Of a stretch of DNA of 64,000 bases, positions 33,357 through 45,865 are shown piece by piece (position 1 is the stretch's first letter; each line of letters starts with the position of its first letter). The notes below the pieces were generated by a model that did no database searches, had not been told where the DNA came from, and saw only the letters and a program-made list of their open reading frames with translations. This DNA comes from Stenocarpella maydis (Eukaryota; Ascomycota; Sordariomycetes; Diaporthales; Diaporthaceae), in NCBI GenBank assembly GCA_002270565.1, contig NQMI01000013.1, positions 1 to 64,000 of the forward strand. The letters are read 5' to 3'. The translations under genes were made by a program, and so were the position numbers.

Positions 33357-36300
33357 CTAGGACCACTTTGCAGACTCATCGGCTCTAGCGGAGCTAGTAC
33401 TGCCGTTGACATACCGCAACTCCGAGCTAGGCACCCTGCTTGCCCGCCTCTTAATGCCGCCGCTCGGCCTGTCCCGATCAAGCGCAGGCGACGAAGGTGG
33501 GTATAAAGACCCGCTCGAGCTTTCGCTACCGCCACTCCCGCTCCTCGCGCCGACGACATAGGAGCCCCTCCTCCCGGCAGCAACCCCTCCTCCCGAGTTC
33601 TCCTTATTACTCAGGGAGCTGTCGGACCTGCCGTGCTGGAGAATTGGCCCGCCAGACGTGCTCGGGCGGGAGTACGAGACTGAGCCCCTAGGAGGTCTAG
33701 TCCTCCCCGCTGCATTGACCTCGCCGGATACACGTCGTGGTGTTGAGACCGCAGGACTCATGAGCCCTCCCTCCCGGCTCCGGGGCCTTGCAAACATGGC
33801 ATCTTGCTCGTGCACCAAGCTTGTCTGAGAACGGCGAGGGGTGTGGGCCACCTGCTGGACCACGCTTGACGGGCCCGTATGCCGCAGTTGTGGTGTCTGG
33901 GTCGGCGTCCTCGGGGGCGCACCAGGGGCAGTCGACGAGTGGACTAAACTGGGAGACGTGGCATAGCTTGTCATTCTCCTGGACCCGCCGGACCTCGAGC
34001 GCCCGCTGCCTCCGTTCTGTGAGCCGTTGCCGAGGTTCTTGTTTTCATTGAAATAGTCCCCATCGATGTGACTCTTGGAGATCTCGTGCGCGAGGTTGCG
34101 CACCAACAGAGCTGGGTCCTTCTCCAGCATTTGTATGTTCTCGAAGAGCGTCTGCAGCTCAGCGCCGCCACCCACAGACTTGACGCCCAGGTCTGGTTCA
34201 CAGCTGTCCAGGATAGTGCGGACGAGACGGAGGAGGTTGAGTCGCACGACGGGCTTCTTGTGGCCCAGCTTTGTAGCAATGCCCCTGTACATCTCAGGTT
34301 TGCCCAGCGATGCGGCCAAGGTCGGGCTCAGGCGGAAGACCTTGAGCAGGGGTTCGAGAAGAGTGGCATCGAAAGCAGCAAAGGCATTAGCCTTTGTAGT
34401 ATCGAAGCAGGCCACGATGGCAGTAGGGAAGTTGCCATCCAGCAAATGACTCTCCACTTTGGCCGTCTCTTCTTGAAGCCAGACGAGGATGGCATCAAGC
34501 GCCGTCGTCTGCCAGTATTGGTCCGCGAGGAGAGAGACATAGAAGTCCAGGCCTTTGTTCTGCCATAGGTACCGACGCCCTTTGCTTCCCGAGTGGGCCA
34601 TGTCGCACAGTATTGGCAGGGCAAACTCTTTGGGCGGCCGGTCGATCTTCATAATCTTCAGCAGCAACGGGATGATGCCGTGGACCGCTGCATACTCTTG
34701 CCGCTCCTTGCTGAGGCGACAGAGGTTGAACATTGTGTTGAGGACTTGGTTGGAGATCTCCCTGAAATTTTGCGAGTTCTTCTTCAGGCTGTGTCCTAGG
34801 AGATCGATCAGGTAGTCGATGGCGTCCGCAGAGTGGAGCACCTCAACTGTTGTCGGAAGGCTGGAGAGGTTCTTGATGAATTTTAGCATGGTGATCTGGT
34901 GGGTGGGAGTCATAGTGTCGAGGTCCTTCAGTACGGTCTTTAGGACCGCGCGGTCGGCAATCAGCTCCTTGACCTCGTAGTCCGCCTGGGAGAACATGTA
35001 GAAGAGGTTGACGATCCGGCCCTCGACGAATTCGGACAGTTCATCCCTCTCGTCTGCGTCCAATACCCTGTGCAGGATCTCGGCCAGTGGGTCAAGCACC
35101 TTTGCCTTTGAGAAGAGCCTGCAAAAGTCGTTCCTGGGCGTGGGTCCCTGGAGCTCAAACACCCTCCAGATGCCATTAACGCCGATGAGCACCAGGTCCC
35201 GGGACATGTCGTAGTCCTCGTCCAGGAAACCAGCAAGTACCGAGATGCCGCCGCAGCTGACGAACATCTGCAGCGTGAGCGTTGATGTCTCATACATCTG
35301 CTGGACGAAATCAGCTGTTTCAAGGCGTATCTCATTGGAAAACTGCCGCGCGGCAAACTTGGTGATGATCGGAATACCACCGACAAAGCACAGGTTTTCC
35401 TGCAGCTCCCTATCACGAAAGATGATCTTGTCAGTGTTAGCAGATGGTTCCAAGAGATAACGCTCGGTGTGGCCACACTTGCCTTATTTACAACCTTTAG
35501 CAGCCACAAGATCATGTCCTGGCGGCCCTTGGCGGTGCTGATGCTGTCTGAAGGCAGGGTAAGGAGTTCCAGGATGGGCAGCAAGCCATGAGCGCTGATA
35601 ATCAGGCCCTTGACGTCGTCGTTCTCATGTAGCAGGTAGACGAGCTCTTCGGCGACATCGGAGACCCGCTCCTCGCCTGCGATCTCAGTCCCGACCTTGA
35701 GGAGCTGCACGAGCTCCTCCACGCGCTCAGCTAGGCGAGCGTGCCGGTCCCTGGCGATGTTGGCCTCGAGGTCCATCTCGTTATACTCGGGGTCCATCAT
35801 GGCGAACGGGTCATCCTCGTCCTCATCGTCGCCGAGCCAGGAGCTGTTTGACAGCTTGGAAAGCAGCATCATGCCGCCCGCGCCGTCCTCGGAGCCCCGG
35901 TCACTCTCCTCCTTCTCCACCAGGGCAGCATTAGGACCGAGAATATCAGAGAAGTCCTCGTCGTCCTCGCCCTCGGCAAACTTCTGAATCTCGATGTTCG
36001 ACCGTGTCCTTCTGACCGGCGCCTGGTCCTCAGGACCGGGTGCTGGAGGTCGCGAGGGAGGCCGCAAAGGGGTGTGGTAGTGGCGCACATCATCGCCACC
36101 AGTGCCCGGGGGCACAATATGGATATTCGGCTGGGAGTGCTGAGTCTTGAGTTCAGGTGGAGGCATCAGCTGGTTGTCTTCCTATTCGCAGTGTGAATGA
36201 AGCGTTAGTAATGGGACTGAGAGGGAACCGGTCCTCCCCGGAAAACACAGCGCTTCGCTTTTGTGCCTACCTTTCTGGGACGGTTTGTCTTCTTGCTGAA

Positions 36301-38267
36301 GAGGTTATCCGCCTCGGGGAAGAAGTCGGAAAAGTCCTCGATGGACTGCTCCCTGTAGATGGCCTCCGGACGCATCGGCAGCTCGAACTTGGCTCCGAGC
36401 GCGGGCTTGGCGGGTGGCTTCTGCTGCAGCGGCACGTTCGAGGATGAGACCTGCTTGCTCCTGGTCCTCCGGTGCCCATGCCCTCCGCCGTGCTGCTGCG
36501 GAGTCCTCGACTCGGCCGACTTGCTCGATCTCCTTGGGGTAGGACGGATGGTCTGTTCCTGGGGGTCCTGGTCGACGAACTGGCGGGACCCCTTGGAGGA
36601 CTGCAGCTCGCCCTCGAACTGGTCGTCCCAGTTGCTGCTGGCACTGGCCTCGTCAATGGATGCAAACTGCTTTAGCCTGTCAGCAGAGAGCATGCCGCCG
36701 AAGTTATCCTGAGGCTTGAGGTGTGGGAGGTGGAGGGCGCTCGGGGAAATGGCAGTTGCAAAGTCATTATCCCAGTTGTCGTCATCGGCGGCCTCGGGCG
36801 AGCGGAACACGTCGGGGTTGGCTTTGGCCTTCGTGATGCCCAGCGGCCTCTTCCCGGGAGGCGCGAGGTTGGATCGCTGCGGGTCTGCAGCGGTAGCGGT
36901 GAACCTGGACACGGGCTGGGAGTGGGCAGTGTGGCCGCTATTGTCGGAGCCTGTGGATGCCCTCGGTGCAGTTTCTGAAGACTTGAGGGCCTTATTCCAA
37001 TTCTTGACTTCCTCGACCGCCTGGCTGAAGTTTGCGGGTCTCTTGGAGACGGGGGCATCGCTCCTGCGGCAGCCGACAATCCAGACGTGTTTGAGAAGCT
37101 TCTTGGCCGACACACGGAGGTTCGGGTCCTTTTGAAAGCACTGCATCATAAAGTCCCGCGCAGCCGCCGAGACACCCTCTGGCAGAGGCGGATGGTCGTC
37201 GTTGACGATTGCGAACAAGGCGGGCATGGCGGCCAGGTTGTGATAGGGCGGCCTTCCTTGCAGAAGCTCGATGACGGTACAGCCAACGCTCCAGATATCC
37301 GAGGCGGAGGTGGCACCAGAGAGTTGTATGATCTCCGGGGCCATCCAGTACGGCGTGCCGACGACCTGAGCCTCCTTGTCCGGACCGGCCAGCGTGCTGG
37401 TGGAGACGCCAAAGTCGGCCAGCTTGACGGTGCCGTCCTTGGTTGTCAGAATGTTGGCGCCCTTAATGTCCCTGTGGATAACACCTTGGTCGTGGAGGTA
37501 CTGTAGACCTTGTAGGACCTGTGTCATGTAGACGCCGACGAGGTTCTCGGGAAACTTTCCATACGCCTTGCATATCGAATGCAACGAGCCGTTTTCGCAG
37601 TACCTGGCCAGCAGTCAGCTCCCCACCCCCACCCGCTTCCGCAGCCTTCCCTGTGCTTGGTGCTTCATCCCGACTTACTCGAGGATGATGTTGAGACAGT
37701 CCTGGGACTTAACAAAGCCGACGTATTTGACAATGTTGTCGTGATGGAGGTTCTTGAGAAGGTCGATCTCGGCCTGGATATCCCACACGGGTCAGCAATC
37801 TTGCAGGCACATCATAGCCCGTTGCGCCTGTTGGGCGACAGACCTCTATCATGCGCAGCTCGCTCTTGGGGACATCTGCGATCTTTATCTGCTTGACGGC
37901 GACGGCCTCGCCGGTCCCCCAGTTGAAAGCCTTGTAGACGGACCCGAAAGCGCCCTTGCCGATACAATCGCCCAGCCTCTGTAGTTTTCGAACATGTCAG
38001 CGAGATATTCCGCAGGCACGGGGTTTGGGTTTGGGTTTTGGTATAGACATGGGGAGCGAGGACTGGTCATACGTAGTCCTTCAGGCCAGGGTCCTGTAGA
38101 GCCCTCTCGCGAGCATGGCCGCCGCTCGCGTGGACGACGGTATTGGACCCGGGGTCCCTCCTGGGGGTCCTGGCGGAGATGGGGGTGCGGTTGCCTCCTC
38201 CTCCTCCCGCTACCCCTCCGGCGGCATGATAGGCACGCTCGGCGGCGTTGGAGCTGCCTGTCCGCAT
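33357..38267 (-). CDS. sepH: SepH/Cdc7-type septation initiation network kinase
   Basis: STE-group serine/threonine kinase of the septation initiation network, orthologue of Aspergillus SepH and fission yeast Cdc7, acting at the spindle pole body to trigger septum formation. Six exons: 38073-38267, 37844-37978, 37679-37773, 36271-37603, 35483-36181, 33357-35426; 1508 residues. N-terminal kinase domain: GKGAFGSV (72-79), VAVK (Lys94), [23 protein letters not shown] low-complexity linker with conserved acidic patches ([26 protein letters not shown]) follows, then a long ARM-like helical region ([19 protein letters not shown] onward) and a Ser/Arg-rich tail. Intron 5 (35427-35482, 56 bp) has a GC donor. 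The start at 38267 gives [13 protein letters not shown] across the first junction. The C-terminus may continue into a further exon (see 32463-33291). Confidence 0.93.
35427..35482 (-). other. GC-AG intron in sepH
   Basis: Donor GCAAGT, CTAAC branch, acceptor ACAAG, 56 bp (not a multiple of three). The only GT nearby gives a wrong frame with an early stop, so the GC donor is required. Confidence 0.9.
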
Positions 38268-41200
38268 GTCGGCGTCCTCCCAGGATATCCTGTGTAGCCC
38301 CGGGTCGGATCAAGGCACCGTTTCGGTTCCATGCAAGAAGAGGAGTGGCAGAGGGTTCGATGTGATCGGTACGGCCGGTGCGGCCAGTGCGGCCGGTACG
38401 GCAGGGCAGCTCCTGTGCCCGCCCAATTGGTCGATTGGCTGGTTGACGGACGGACGGTCGGTCGGTCGGGCAGATTGAATTATCGATCGAGTGGATCGAC
38501 GCCAGTCCGCTGCTCTTCCCTGCTCCCTGGGTGGGCAGTCAGACCTCCGGACTGGCCGTATGACCCCCGGCGCAGGATTGTTGGGTGCAGCAGCAGCAGT
38601 AACAGCAGCGAGCTGGCGGGAGGAGAATCGGACTCAGACTCAGACTCAGCCTCGGAAATGTGGTGATTTTGGCGAATCAGTTTTCCGTTCTGCCGGTGTT
38701 TTCTCAGCCGGGCCCGTGCCTTCGGGACTTTCCTCGTGAAGCAACCCTGTTCCCTTTTTCCTGTTCCTCTTTCTTTTGTTTTAAAAAAAACCCTCCTTCC
38801 TCTTGGGGATCTTTGTCCGGCCCTGTTTCCTATTCCTCCCCCCTTCCCAAAAAGCCAACGAGGTTCGTGGTGGGGTGTCGTACACTAGTCGTAGCGTATG
38901 ATCTCAGGGCGGGGTGTGATGCGAGGCGCCGCAGGTAGCACTGGCAGAGGGTGCGTGGGGCGTGGGGCGCACGGGGCCTTGTTCCGGTCATGGGCTGGCC
39001 TGTGCAGGGCGAGCCGCCTGGCCGTGTCTTGTGTAGTCTTTAGTCTGTGATCTGTAGTGTAAGTACGGGACGGTACCCAGAGTGGGCGGTGTTCGGTGGG
39101 CAGGGGGCCGGGCAGGCAGAGAAGTGAGGACGGCGGTTGATGTTGTCGTTGGATGGGTTAGGCTGGGCGAGCTGTTGGACCAAACAGCAGGAGTTGATGG
39201 GCGACGTCGGCGGTGCTGGTGGCAGAGGGCAGCAGCAGCAGCAGCAGCGACGATCACGACGGAGGAAGAGTGAGTATGTGTATTGCGTATGTGTGCGTGT
39301 GTGTAAAAGAGAGAGACAAGACCAGCAATAAGTGACTGATTGACAGGGACACAGCCGAGCCAAGATCAACGGCAGCAATGCGCTGTCTGTTGTGGTGGTG
39401 CTGGTGCTGGTGCTGGTGCTGGTGGTGTCTGCAGTGTCAGCCTGCCGTGCCGTTACAGGCCAGGAGCTTGTTGCCAGAGCTTGGGAGCTGGAGCTGGAGC
39501 TGGAGCTGCCTCTTCTTTTGCTGTTGCATTGCAAGCATGCCTGGCTGTGATTGTTTGCGTGTGTCGACTGAGGTGCGTCTGTGTGCCTACCACCAGATAC
39601 CCATGTAACAAGAATGCGCCGTGTCCGTGCCTGAGAGGAACCCGTTCAGGCTTCGAGTCGGCGAGTCGGCGAGTCTGCTGCATGCCTTGAAGTCCCCGAT
39701 GTTTGTCGGTGGGCCCCGGCCCACCCCCAAATCATGGGAGCATTATTGATTAATTCAGGCTTGCTCAGGCGTGGGTTTAGGCTGGCTTCTTCTCTGTCAG
39801 TCTGTACGTTCTTCTGTGGACATATCACTCTGAAAAAATCCACCAAACTTCCCTATTTAATTCTATACCTCTACTATGACACTACTTGCATACACGTCAG
39901 GCTTATCTGTTGACATGTCTTTACATATTCCCGACTCCCAGTGCGTCTCGGAAGGCCAGGCCCCGAGCCCACATCCTACACTATACGGAGTACACACAAC
40001 AGCTTCAACTCCAGGATAGCTATACCTAGCTGTCATCACACACGGACGTACACATGCTCGTAGTAGCAGTTGGGCTCTTGTTAATCAATGCCAAACGCCC
40101 CGGATCCAGTCTTAGTGCTACGCTCCCCGGTCCATGTCACATGGGACCAGCCTGACGCCCAGCCTCACCGGCAGCAAACGATGGTACGCTGGTTGCTCCA
40201 TGAAACCCAATTCCCATGGGGCATTTTTAAAACCCACCCGAGCCTAAAAGACCAAAGGCTCTCTGCAGTCTCTCAACCGCAGTCGGCTGTACAGCCGGAT
40301 CTGCCCGAGTTGCTAGTTCGAAGTGCTGTGGTCTTCAAGTAAACTGGGAGACTACTTACTCAAGTACCTATGGAGCAGAAACATGCAGTATATATACAGC
40401 CCTATCAAAGTGCCATCTGTCACCCGTCACTGTCACCCATCATCGTCCCAACACCCTATTCCTGCACGTGACACCTGACACGCTCCTCCCCCCCTTTTCC
40501 TCACCTGCAGTACAGCTCATCATCAGCCCAAGGGGGGGAGGGCGGAGATCCACATGGCCTCGAGGCTGCCAGCCGTGCCCACTATTCCCATGTCAAATTA
40601 TGTCAAGGTCAGTCACTGCCCAACACTCGCACCTGTCATGAAAGTTCTCTGGATTCCGGAGTACGGCATCTAGGGTCCCTGAGAGGGTTGCCCACGTTGT
40701 TGCCGTTCCAACGAGCAAAAACACCAAAAACACACAAAAAAAGAACACTTCTTTTTGTCTGACAGAAGGTGTGCATGCAGGCTGGGCAGGCAGAGAGAAA
40801 GGAAAAAAAAGCACATAATTCCTTTCCCAGAAAAACCAACAGCTGGACAGGGGGCGAATGACTCGATTCCTATCATGCACTACTATCTGTCAGCTCTCAT
40901 ATATATCACCTGGGTGCATACATACGCCGCTGCCACGGTGTGCCTGTCTAATTTCCTCACTGCCTTTCCCGCGTCGAGTACAAAACACGCCGGGGTGTTC
41001 CTCCCCCCCCCCCCCCCTTTTTGTCGTTAACAACGCGTCCGTGACGCGTGGGGAGAAGGATTCCATCCAGGGCAGGCCCCATGTCCAGCACCGGCGCTAT
41101 AATAAGCTTCCACTAGGCACATACCAAAATGCGCCTCACGCAGCCACGCCCTCTGGCGCTACGTACAATTCACAGCCAAGACATGGCTGTTAGCCTGCAA

Positions 41201-41751
41201 CACGCTGAGACACGAGCACAAGCACGCTTCCGCACTAATATGTCGGGCCTGACGGTTCGCGAATCGCCACTCACACCCAAACCAACCAGCTCACTCGTTA
41301 CCAGGACTGCGATTCATTAGATGCGCGCACAACACAAGGTCAATTTGTTATGACGACCGATGGAGAGGCTGGCCCATCTGCAGGCCGACCAGCACCGCGT
41401 CAATTAGTTGTACAAGTTGAAAGCCGGCGCTTGACGCGTGGCAACTACCTCCGACGGAGCTGTCGGTGTGCTCTCCCCTGGCGTGGTTCAAGTGAAGCAA
41501 GACTTTTTCGCCCCATCGCCAACAGCGCAGACAAGTTCACACAAAGTACACCCTGACCCAGTGCGAGGCCTCGACTTTTCCGCCTTCCAATTCCGTTAGA
41601 CCGTAACTTCGTAAATTGTAGTGCACGAACCCGCCCATCCGTAGACTCAGCAAAGAGCTCGGTCATGGTGGTTGTGCAAGCGCCTGGATCCTGTGCCTCG
41701 CCCTCAGTCCCGACCAGGTTGGCCATGTATTGTAGCCTCTCGTCATGAGCT
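38268..41751. other. 3.5-kb intergenic, upstream of sepH, microsatellite-rich
   Basis: Holds GGAC/GGTC repeats (38443-38470), GACTCA repeats (38632-38650), a CAG run (39231-39248), a GGTGCT run (39396-39424), a TACGGAGTA copy (39984-39992) and 15 C (41003-41017). No biased frame. The left part is the likely long 5' UTR and promoter of sepH; no gene seen in the remainder. Confidence 0.5.
39231..39248. repeat. CAG/AGC trinucleotide run
   Basis: Six or so AGC units in non-coding sequence upstream of sepH. Confidence 0.7.
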
Positions 41752-43497
41752 CTACCTGCCCAGCGTGCGACTGAGCCCAGCCTCGGCCCACCACTCATCG
41801 GGGATATCCTCGCGCCTGGCAAGGTTCCGTACGATGCGCTGCATGGACTCGACGCCGCCAAACACCTCAATATCGTCGTCGTCCCGCTCTGCCAAATCCC
41901 CCTGAGACCGCCCGAAGCGCCTCAGGATGTTCTCCCGCGCCTCCTCCTCCTCGTCGCCCTCGGTGTCGGAATTATCACCGCCCGACTCGCATGCCTCGGC
42001 AAACCCGATCATCTCGGCTGAGTAGGACCCGTCAGGACCGTCGGCAAGCGATGTGCGCGACGAGTTGGCGCTGTTTGCGCCAGACGCGGTGCTGGGCTGA
42101 GAGGTTGATGCTGACGTGGAGGCAAACGACGTCCCCACGCTGGGCGGCTGGGGGTCCGGGGTGATTGAGCTGAGAAGCGTGTCCCACACGCCGTCGCCCT
42201 CGGGGCTGAGGCTCCTGTTACGGTCACCCAGCCCGTTGAAGCGGGCCTCCAGCGTGGCATCGCCGGGAGTCGACCGCCTTGCGCGGGCCTCGCGCCCCTC
42301 GCGCATAGCCGACAGCTCCTGGCTCCTGAGCGTGCGTCTCATGACGATGAGCCGCTCATTCTGACGGTGCAGAAAGTCTGCCCGGGCTCTGGCATCCCTC
42401 TCATTCCTAGGTCTTGCTGTGGGCTCACGCGTCAGGCTGGTCGGCCGCTAAAAAAAATACAAGGTTAGAGAGGATGCACAACTCGGGACACGGCGGGTAC
42501 GGTCGGTACAAGCGCAAAGCGTGGCATGGTGGAGGGCGCGCGCTCTAGGGTGAGCGAGGCGCCATGAGGCTTTGAACAAGTGTGCGTCGGTGGAAACAAG
42601 ACGGCTTACTTGGTTGAACTCGTCCCCATCCAGGAGCAGAGGGTCTGGAGAAGCAGAAGCACGATCCCGGTCGGAGGCGGCAGGGGCGGGGTCTTCCCAG
42701 TCGTGACCACCTCTCGAGCTCGTGTTAGCGTAGAGCCTGGCCATGTGCTGGCCGAAGTATCGCACGACCTCTTGGCTCATGGGGCCATTGCGGGTGATGA
42801 CCTCGCGCAGGACTGGCTCGCGCCGGCCGGAATGGTCCTGGGTGGTGCTGTCGCGCACCAGGTACAGTGGGTCGGAGGCGCCAGGCCTGCGGGTTGCAGA
42901 CCGCGATGCGGTATGCGGCTCAGCAGCGGCAGGCTCGACGTTGTCCCATGGGGTCCATGGCGACTCGGCCGAGGGTGGTGAAATGATGCGGGCGCGGGGG
43001 CCCGGGCCGGTGCGACGGCTGTAATAGTGTGCGCTCGTGGAGGCGGATCGGGAGCTGGGATCGTTGAGGGTTCGACGGTTGCGGCGAATGGTGGAGCGGG
43101 CGCGGGTAGGGGGGTCCTTGGGAACCTTGGCCTTGAGGTCGGACTCGACTGGCGCGCGGTAGAGGCTATGTGGATGGAAAAGGACAGGGTCAGCAGAGGC
43201 GCACAGCAAGTAGAGCAAGCAAAGAAGAGATGGCTGCAGATGCAGTCATGATGCCCAGCGAATCAGAGCTGCCCGCGGCCGGCGGCATTCGCGATGCGGC
43301 TGGTCTGACTTTGATGCGTGCATGGGCCGGCGCGGTGTCGACAGCTGCTAGGGCGGCGCCGGGTGAAGCGCAAAGCGCAACGGGTTCGCGACGCGTTGGC
43401 GGATGCGACTTGGAGCAAATTGCAACAGCGGACCAGGATGCGACGGTGGTGATGACAACAGAGTGGGGGATGGATGGTATACTCACGGCAAACCCAT
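41752..43497 (-). CDS. Conserved ascomycete protein of unknown function
   Basis: Three exons, 43487-43497, 42610-43165 and 41752-42447, join to 1263 bp, 420 residues. The first exon codes only MGLP; its GTGAGT donor, a 321-bp intron and a CACATAG acceptor restore the frame (MGLPLYRAPVES). Intron 2 has GTAAGC and TTTTTAG ends. The protein is Arg/Ser/Asp-rich and probably largely disordered, with ordered-looking blocks: EVVRYFGQHMARLYA, RNERDARARADFLHRQNERLIVM, GVWDTLLSSITPD and the end IPDEWWAEAGLSRTLGR. These blocks look like ones conserved among filamentous ascomycetes, but no domain or function is known to me. No signal or membrane segment. Divergent to fol3, sharing a 1.2-kb intergenic region. 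Confidence 0.75.
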
Positions 43498-44665
43498 GTT
43501 GTTGACGGCGGATGACTGTTGTTGTCGATGTTGGCTCGGCTCGGAGATTCAAGGGTAAGGCAGGGCTGCCCAAGGGTTCAAGTCCAGGGTGCTGAGAGGA
43601 TTAAGAAAAAAATCAGGGCGAACCAGCGTCGAAACGCGCCACGAGGAGGAAACGGTGCAGCGGAAAAAGGACCTTGGAAAAAACAGGAGAGTGAGGTCAC
43701 TGCCAAAATGACGGACGAGGAGGCAGTGCAGGCCGCGGCTATACTGTGCAGGAAGGATGATGGATGGATGGACGGATGGACGGACGGAGTGGGGTTGGGA
43801 GGAGGGAGGGGGTGAATGAATGAGCGGCGTGATGAGAGAGAGACCTCTTCCTTCTTCTTGGCCGCGAGGGCGATGCGAAGCAAAAGAAGTTGAGGGTTGG
43901 AAGGATTAACAGGATGATTGGGGGAGGGAAAACGAGGGTTTTCCGAGGGGATGATGAATGGTATGGCGCGAGGACTGCAGGTGCAGGTGCCGGTGCAGGC
44001 AGTAGGCCCGTCAACCTTGGAAGGTGTTTAGTAGGCAAGGTGGTTGGGTGGGGAGGCGGGAGGGACGGCGGGAACCCCGAGGGCGAACAGAGAAAGAAGC
44101 GCATGCGACAGGGGGAGCACCTCACGACTGTTGTCATGCGCAGGGCCGTTTTTTTTAATCGTTGTTGTTAGTAAAACATACCTTCCATAGCCACTACCCT
44201 AACAACCCTGCAGCCCGCATGAGTACACTAAGTCCAGGTTCCAGACTCCATGCACGAGACCCTGGTCCATCCACTCTACTAGTGTAGTGTGCGCTACTAT
44301 TCAATGTACCCAGGTACTTTCTCAGCACCCAGTTACCTGGGTACCTAACCTTAGTATACTTGACTAAGTATCTCGTGACTGTCAGCATCAGAGATAGTGT
44401 AGATAGACAAAGAGATATCTACTGCTCCGATGCAGACTCCATCATGTCGCCTTCTCGTGAGATTGTACTATACTATACTGCACCCACCATGCCGTGACAA
44501 CACTCTCTCCTACCGTTGCCTGTGAAGCTTACATCCCCTCCACCCTTTTGTGTCTCTCGCTTCTTTCCATACCATCTCAGACCTGTCTGTCTGTCTGGGA
44601 CGGCGAGTGCCAGCTCCGTATCACCAACCCAGACAGCAGCCTCGGGCCTTAACCAGCAGCCCAGC
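43498..44665. other. Divergent intergenic region, unknown protein / fol3
   Basis: Carries GGAT/GGAC repeats (43757-43787) and a perfect inverted repeat (44306-44344). No gene; the plus-strand frame running into fol3 from 44516 has only a TTG start. Confidence 0.5.
44306..44344. repeat. 11-bp perfect inverted repeat
   Basis: GTACCCAGGTA at 44306-44316 and its exact complement TACCTGGGTAC at 44334-44344, with a 17-bp spacer. It lies 320 bp before fol3. It could form a hairpin or be a dimeric protein-binding site; no known operator recognised. Confidence 0.7.
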
Positions 44666-45865
44666 ATGATCGAGCTCGGCCTCTCCCGCATAACCCGCCT
44701 CCTCCAGCACACCCCGCAGTCATGGAAGGCCATCCACGTCGCCGGCACCAATGGAAAGGGCTCAACATGCGCCTACCTCTCCGCCATGCTGCACGCCAGC
44801 GGCCGCTCCTGCGCGCGCTTCAACTCGCCCCACTTCATCGACCGCTGGGACTGCATCACCATCAACGAGCAGCCCGTCTCCGAGAAGATTTTCCTCGACA
44901 CGGAGCGCCTCGTTAAGGAGAGGGACCGGCGCGAGGGTATCGGCGCCAGCGAGTTCGAGCTGCTGACCGCCACCGCCTTTGAGATCATGGAGCGTCAGAG
45001 CGTCGAGTTCGGCGTCATCGAGGTCGGCATGGGCGGCTCCCTGGACGCCACCAACGCCCTGAGGCACAAGGCCGTCACCGTCATCGCCAAGATCGGCCTG
45101 GACCACCAGTTCCTACTGGGGGACACCATCCAGGAAATCGCCCGCGCAAAGGCCGGCATCATGCGCGAGGGCGTCCCTTGCGTCGTCGACCAGAGCAATG
45201 ACCCCTCTGTTCTGCGCGTCATCAAGGACCACGCCGAGGCCGTCGGCGCCGACGTCGTCTTCCCGTCCGACATGTCGGGTCTGAAGGCCGAGCTGTCCCA
45301 GGCTGGCTTTGAGCCTCACCAGATCCAGAACATCGCCGGCGCTTTGGAGGCCTTCAGGCGCGCATGTCCGGACGAGGACGTGACCCTCGAGCGATGGATG
45401 GCCACCATAAAGCAGACCAGACTGCCGGGGAGGCTACAGAGGGCTACTATCCCGCCTCACGGGCGACAAGTCTTGTTGGATGGCGCACACAACGTCCAGT
45501 CTGCCGAGGTCCTGGCCGCCTACGTGAACAAGCAGCTACGTCCGGAAGGACGGCCCATCACATGGGTGCTTGCTGCCTCTCAGGGGAAGGACCTGAGCGG
45601 GATTCTCGAGGTCATCATTCAGCCTAACGATCTTGTCACAGCCGTGCGCTTCGGGCCTGTCGACGGCATGCCTTGGGTCAGGCCTCAAGACCCGGTGTCA
45701 ATCTTGAACGCTGCCACTCAATGCGGCGCCGTTTCCTTTGATGACGACGCTGTGAGTCTCGGCGAGACCCTGAGCTTGGCACTGGACAAGGGTGGTCCAG
45801 TGGTCGTGGCCGGTAGTCTATACCTGGTTTCTGATGTATTGCGATGTCTGCGAGATCAGAAATGA
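44666..45865 (+). CDS. fol3: Dihydrofolate synthase (Fol3-type)
   Basis: Adds glutamate to dihydropteroate, ATP-dependent, the last step before dihydrofolate in folate synthesis. Intronless, 399 residues. The start at 44666 (MIELGLSRITRLL) is the usual N-terminus of the family; the frame is open upstream but has no ATG. ATP P-loop GTNGKGST (residues 27-34); SPHFIDRWDCITIN, typical of Fol3; the MurE/FolC-type GMGGSLDATN; KAGIMREGVPCV; and the C-terminal-domain LDGAHNVQS. Shorter than the folylpolyglutamate synthases (about 500 residues), which fits mono-addition. All key motifs are present. The protein is probably cytosolic; no targeting peptide with the chosen start. Confidence 0.92.
   Translation: MIELGLSRITRLLQHTPQSWKAIHVAGTNGKGSTCAYLSAMLHASGRSCARFNSPHFIDRWDCITINEQPVSEKIFLDTERLVKERDRREGIGASEFELLTATAFEIMERQSVEFGVIEVGMGGSLDATNALRHKAVTVIAKIGLDHQFLLGDTIQEIARAKAGIMREGVPCVVDQSNDPSVLRVIKDHAEAVGADVVFPSDMSGLKAELSQAGFEPHQIQNIAGALEAFRRACPDEDVTLERWMATIKQTRLPGRLQRATIPPHGRQVLLDGAHNVQSAEVLAAYVNKQLRPEGRPITWVLAASQGKDLSGILEVIIQPNDLVTAVRFGPVDGMPWVRPQDPVSILNAATQCGAVSFDDDAVSLGETLSLALDKGGPVVVAGSLYLVSDVLRCLRDQK

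Noticed and set aside
39040..39534. 164-codon minus-strand frame
   Set aside because: Driven by microsatellites; begins with a Ser run and has no bias.
43571..43585. GGTTCAAGTCC-like T-loop, possible tRNA
   Set aside because: No matching acceptor stem, D-arm or anticodon arm could be placed around it.
44516..44665. N-terminal 50-residue extension of Fol3
   Set aside because: Begins at a TTG with no in-frame ATG before 44666, and family proteins start at MIELGL.
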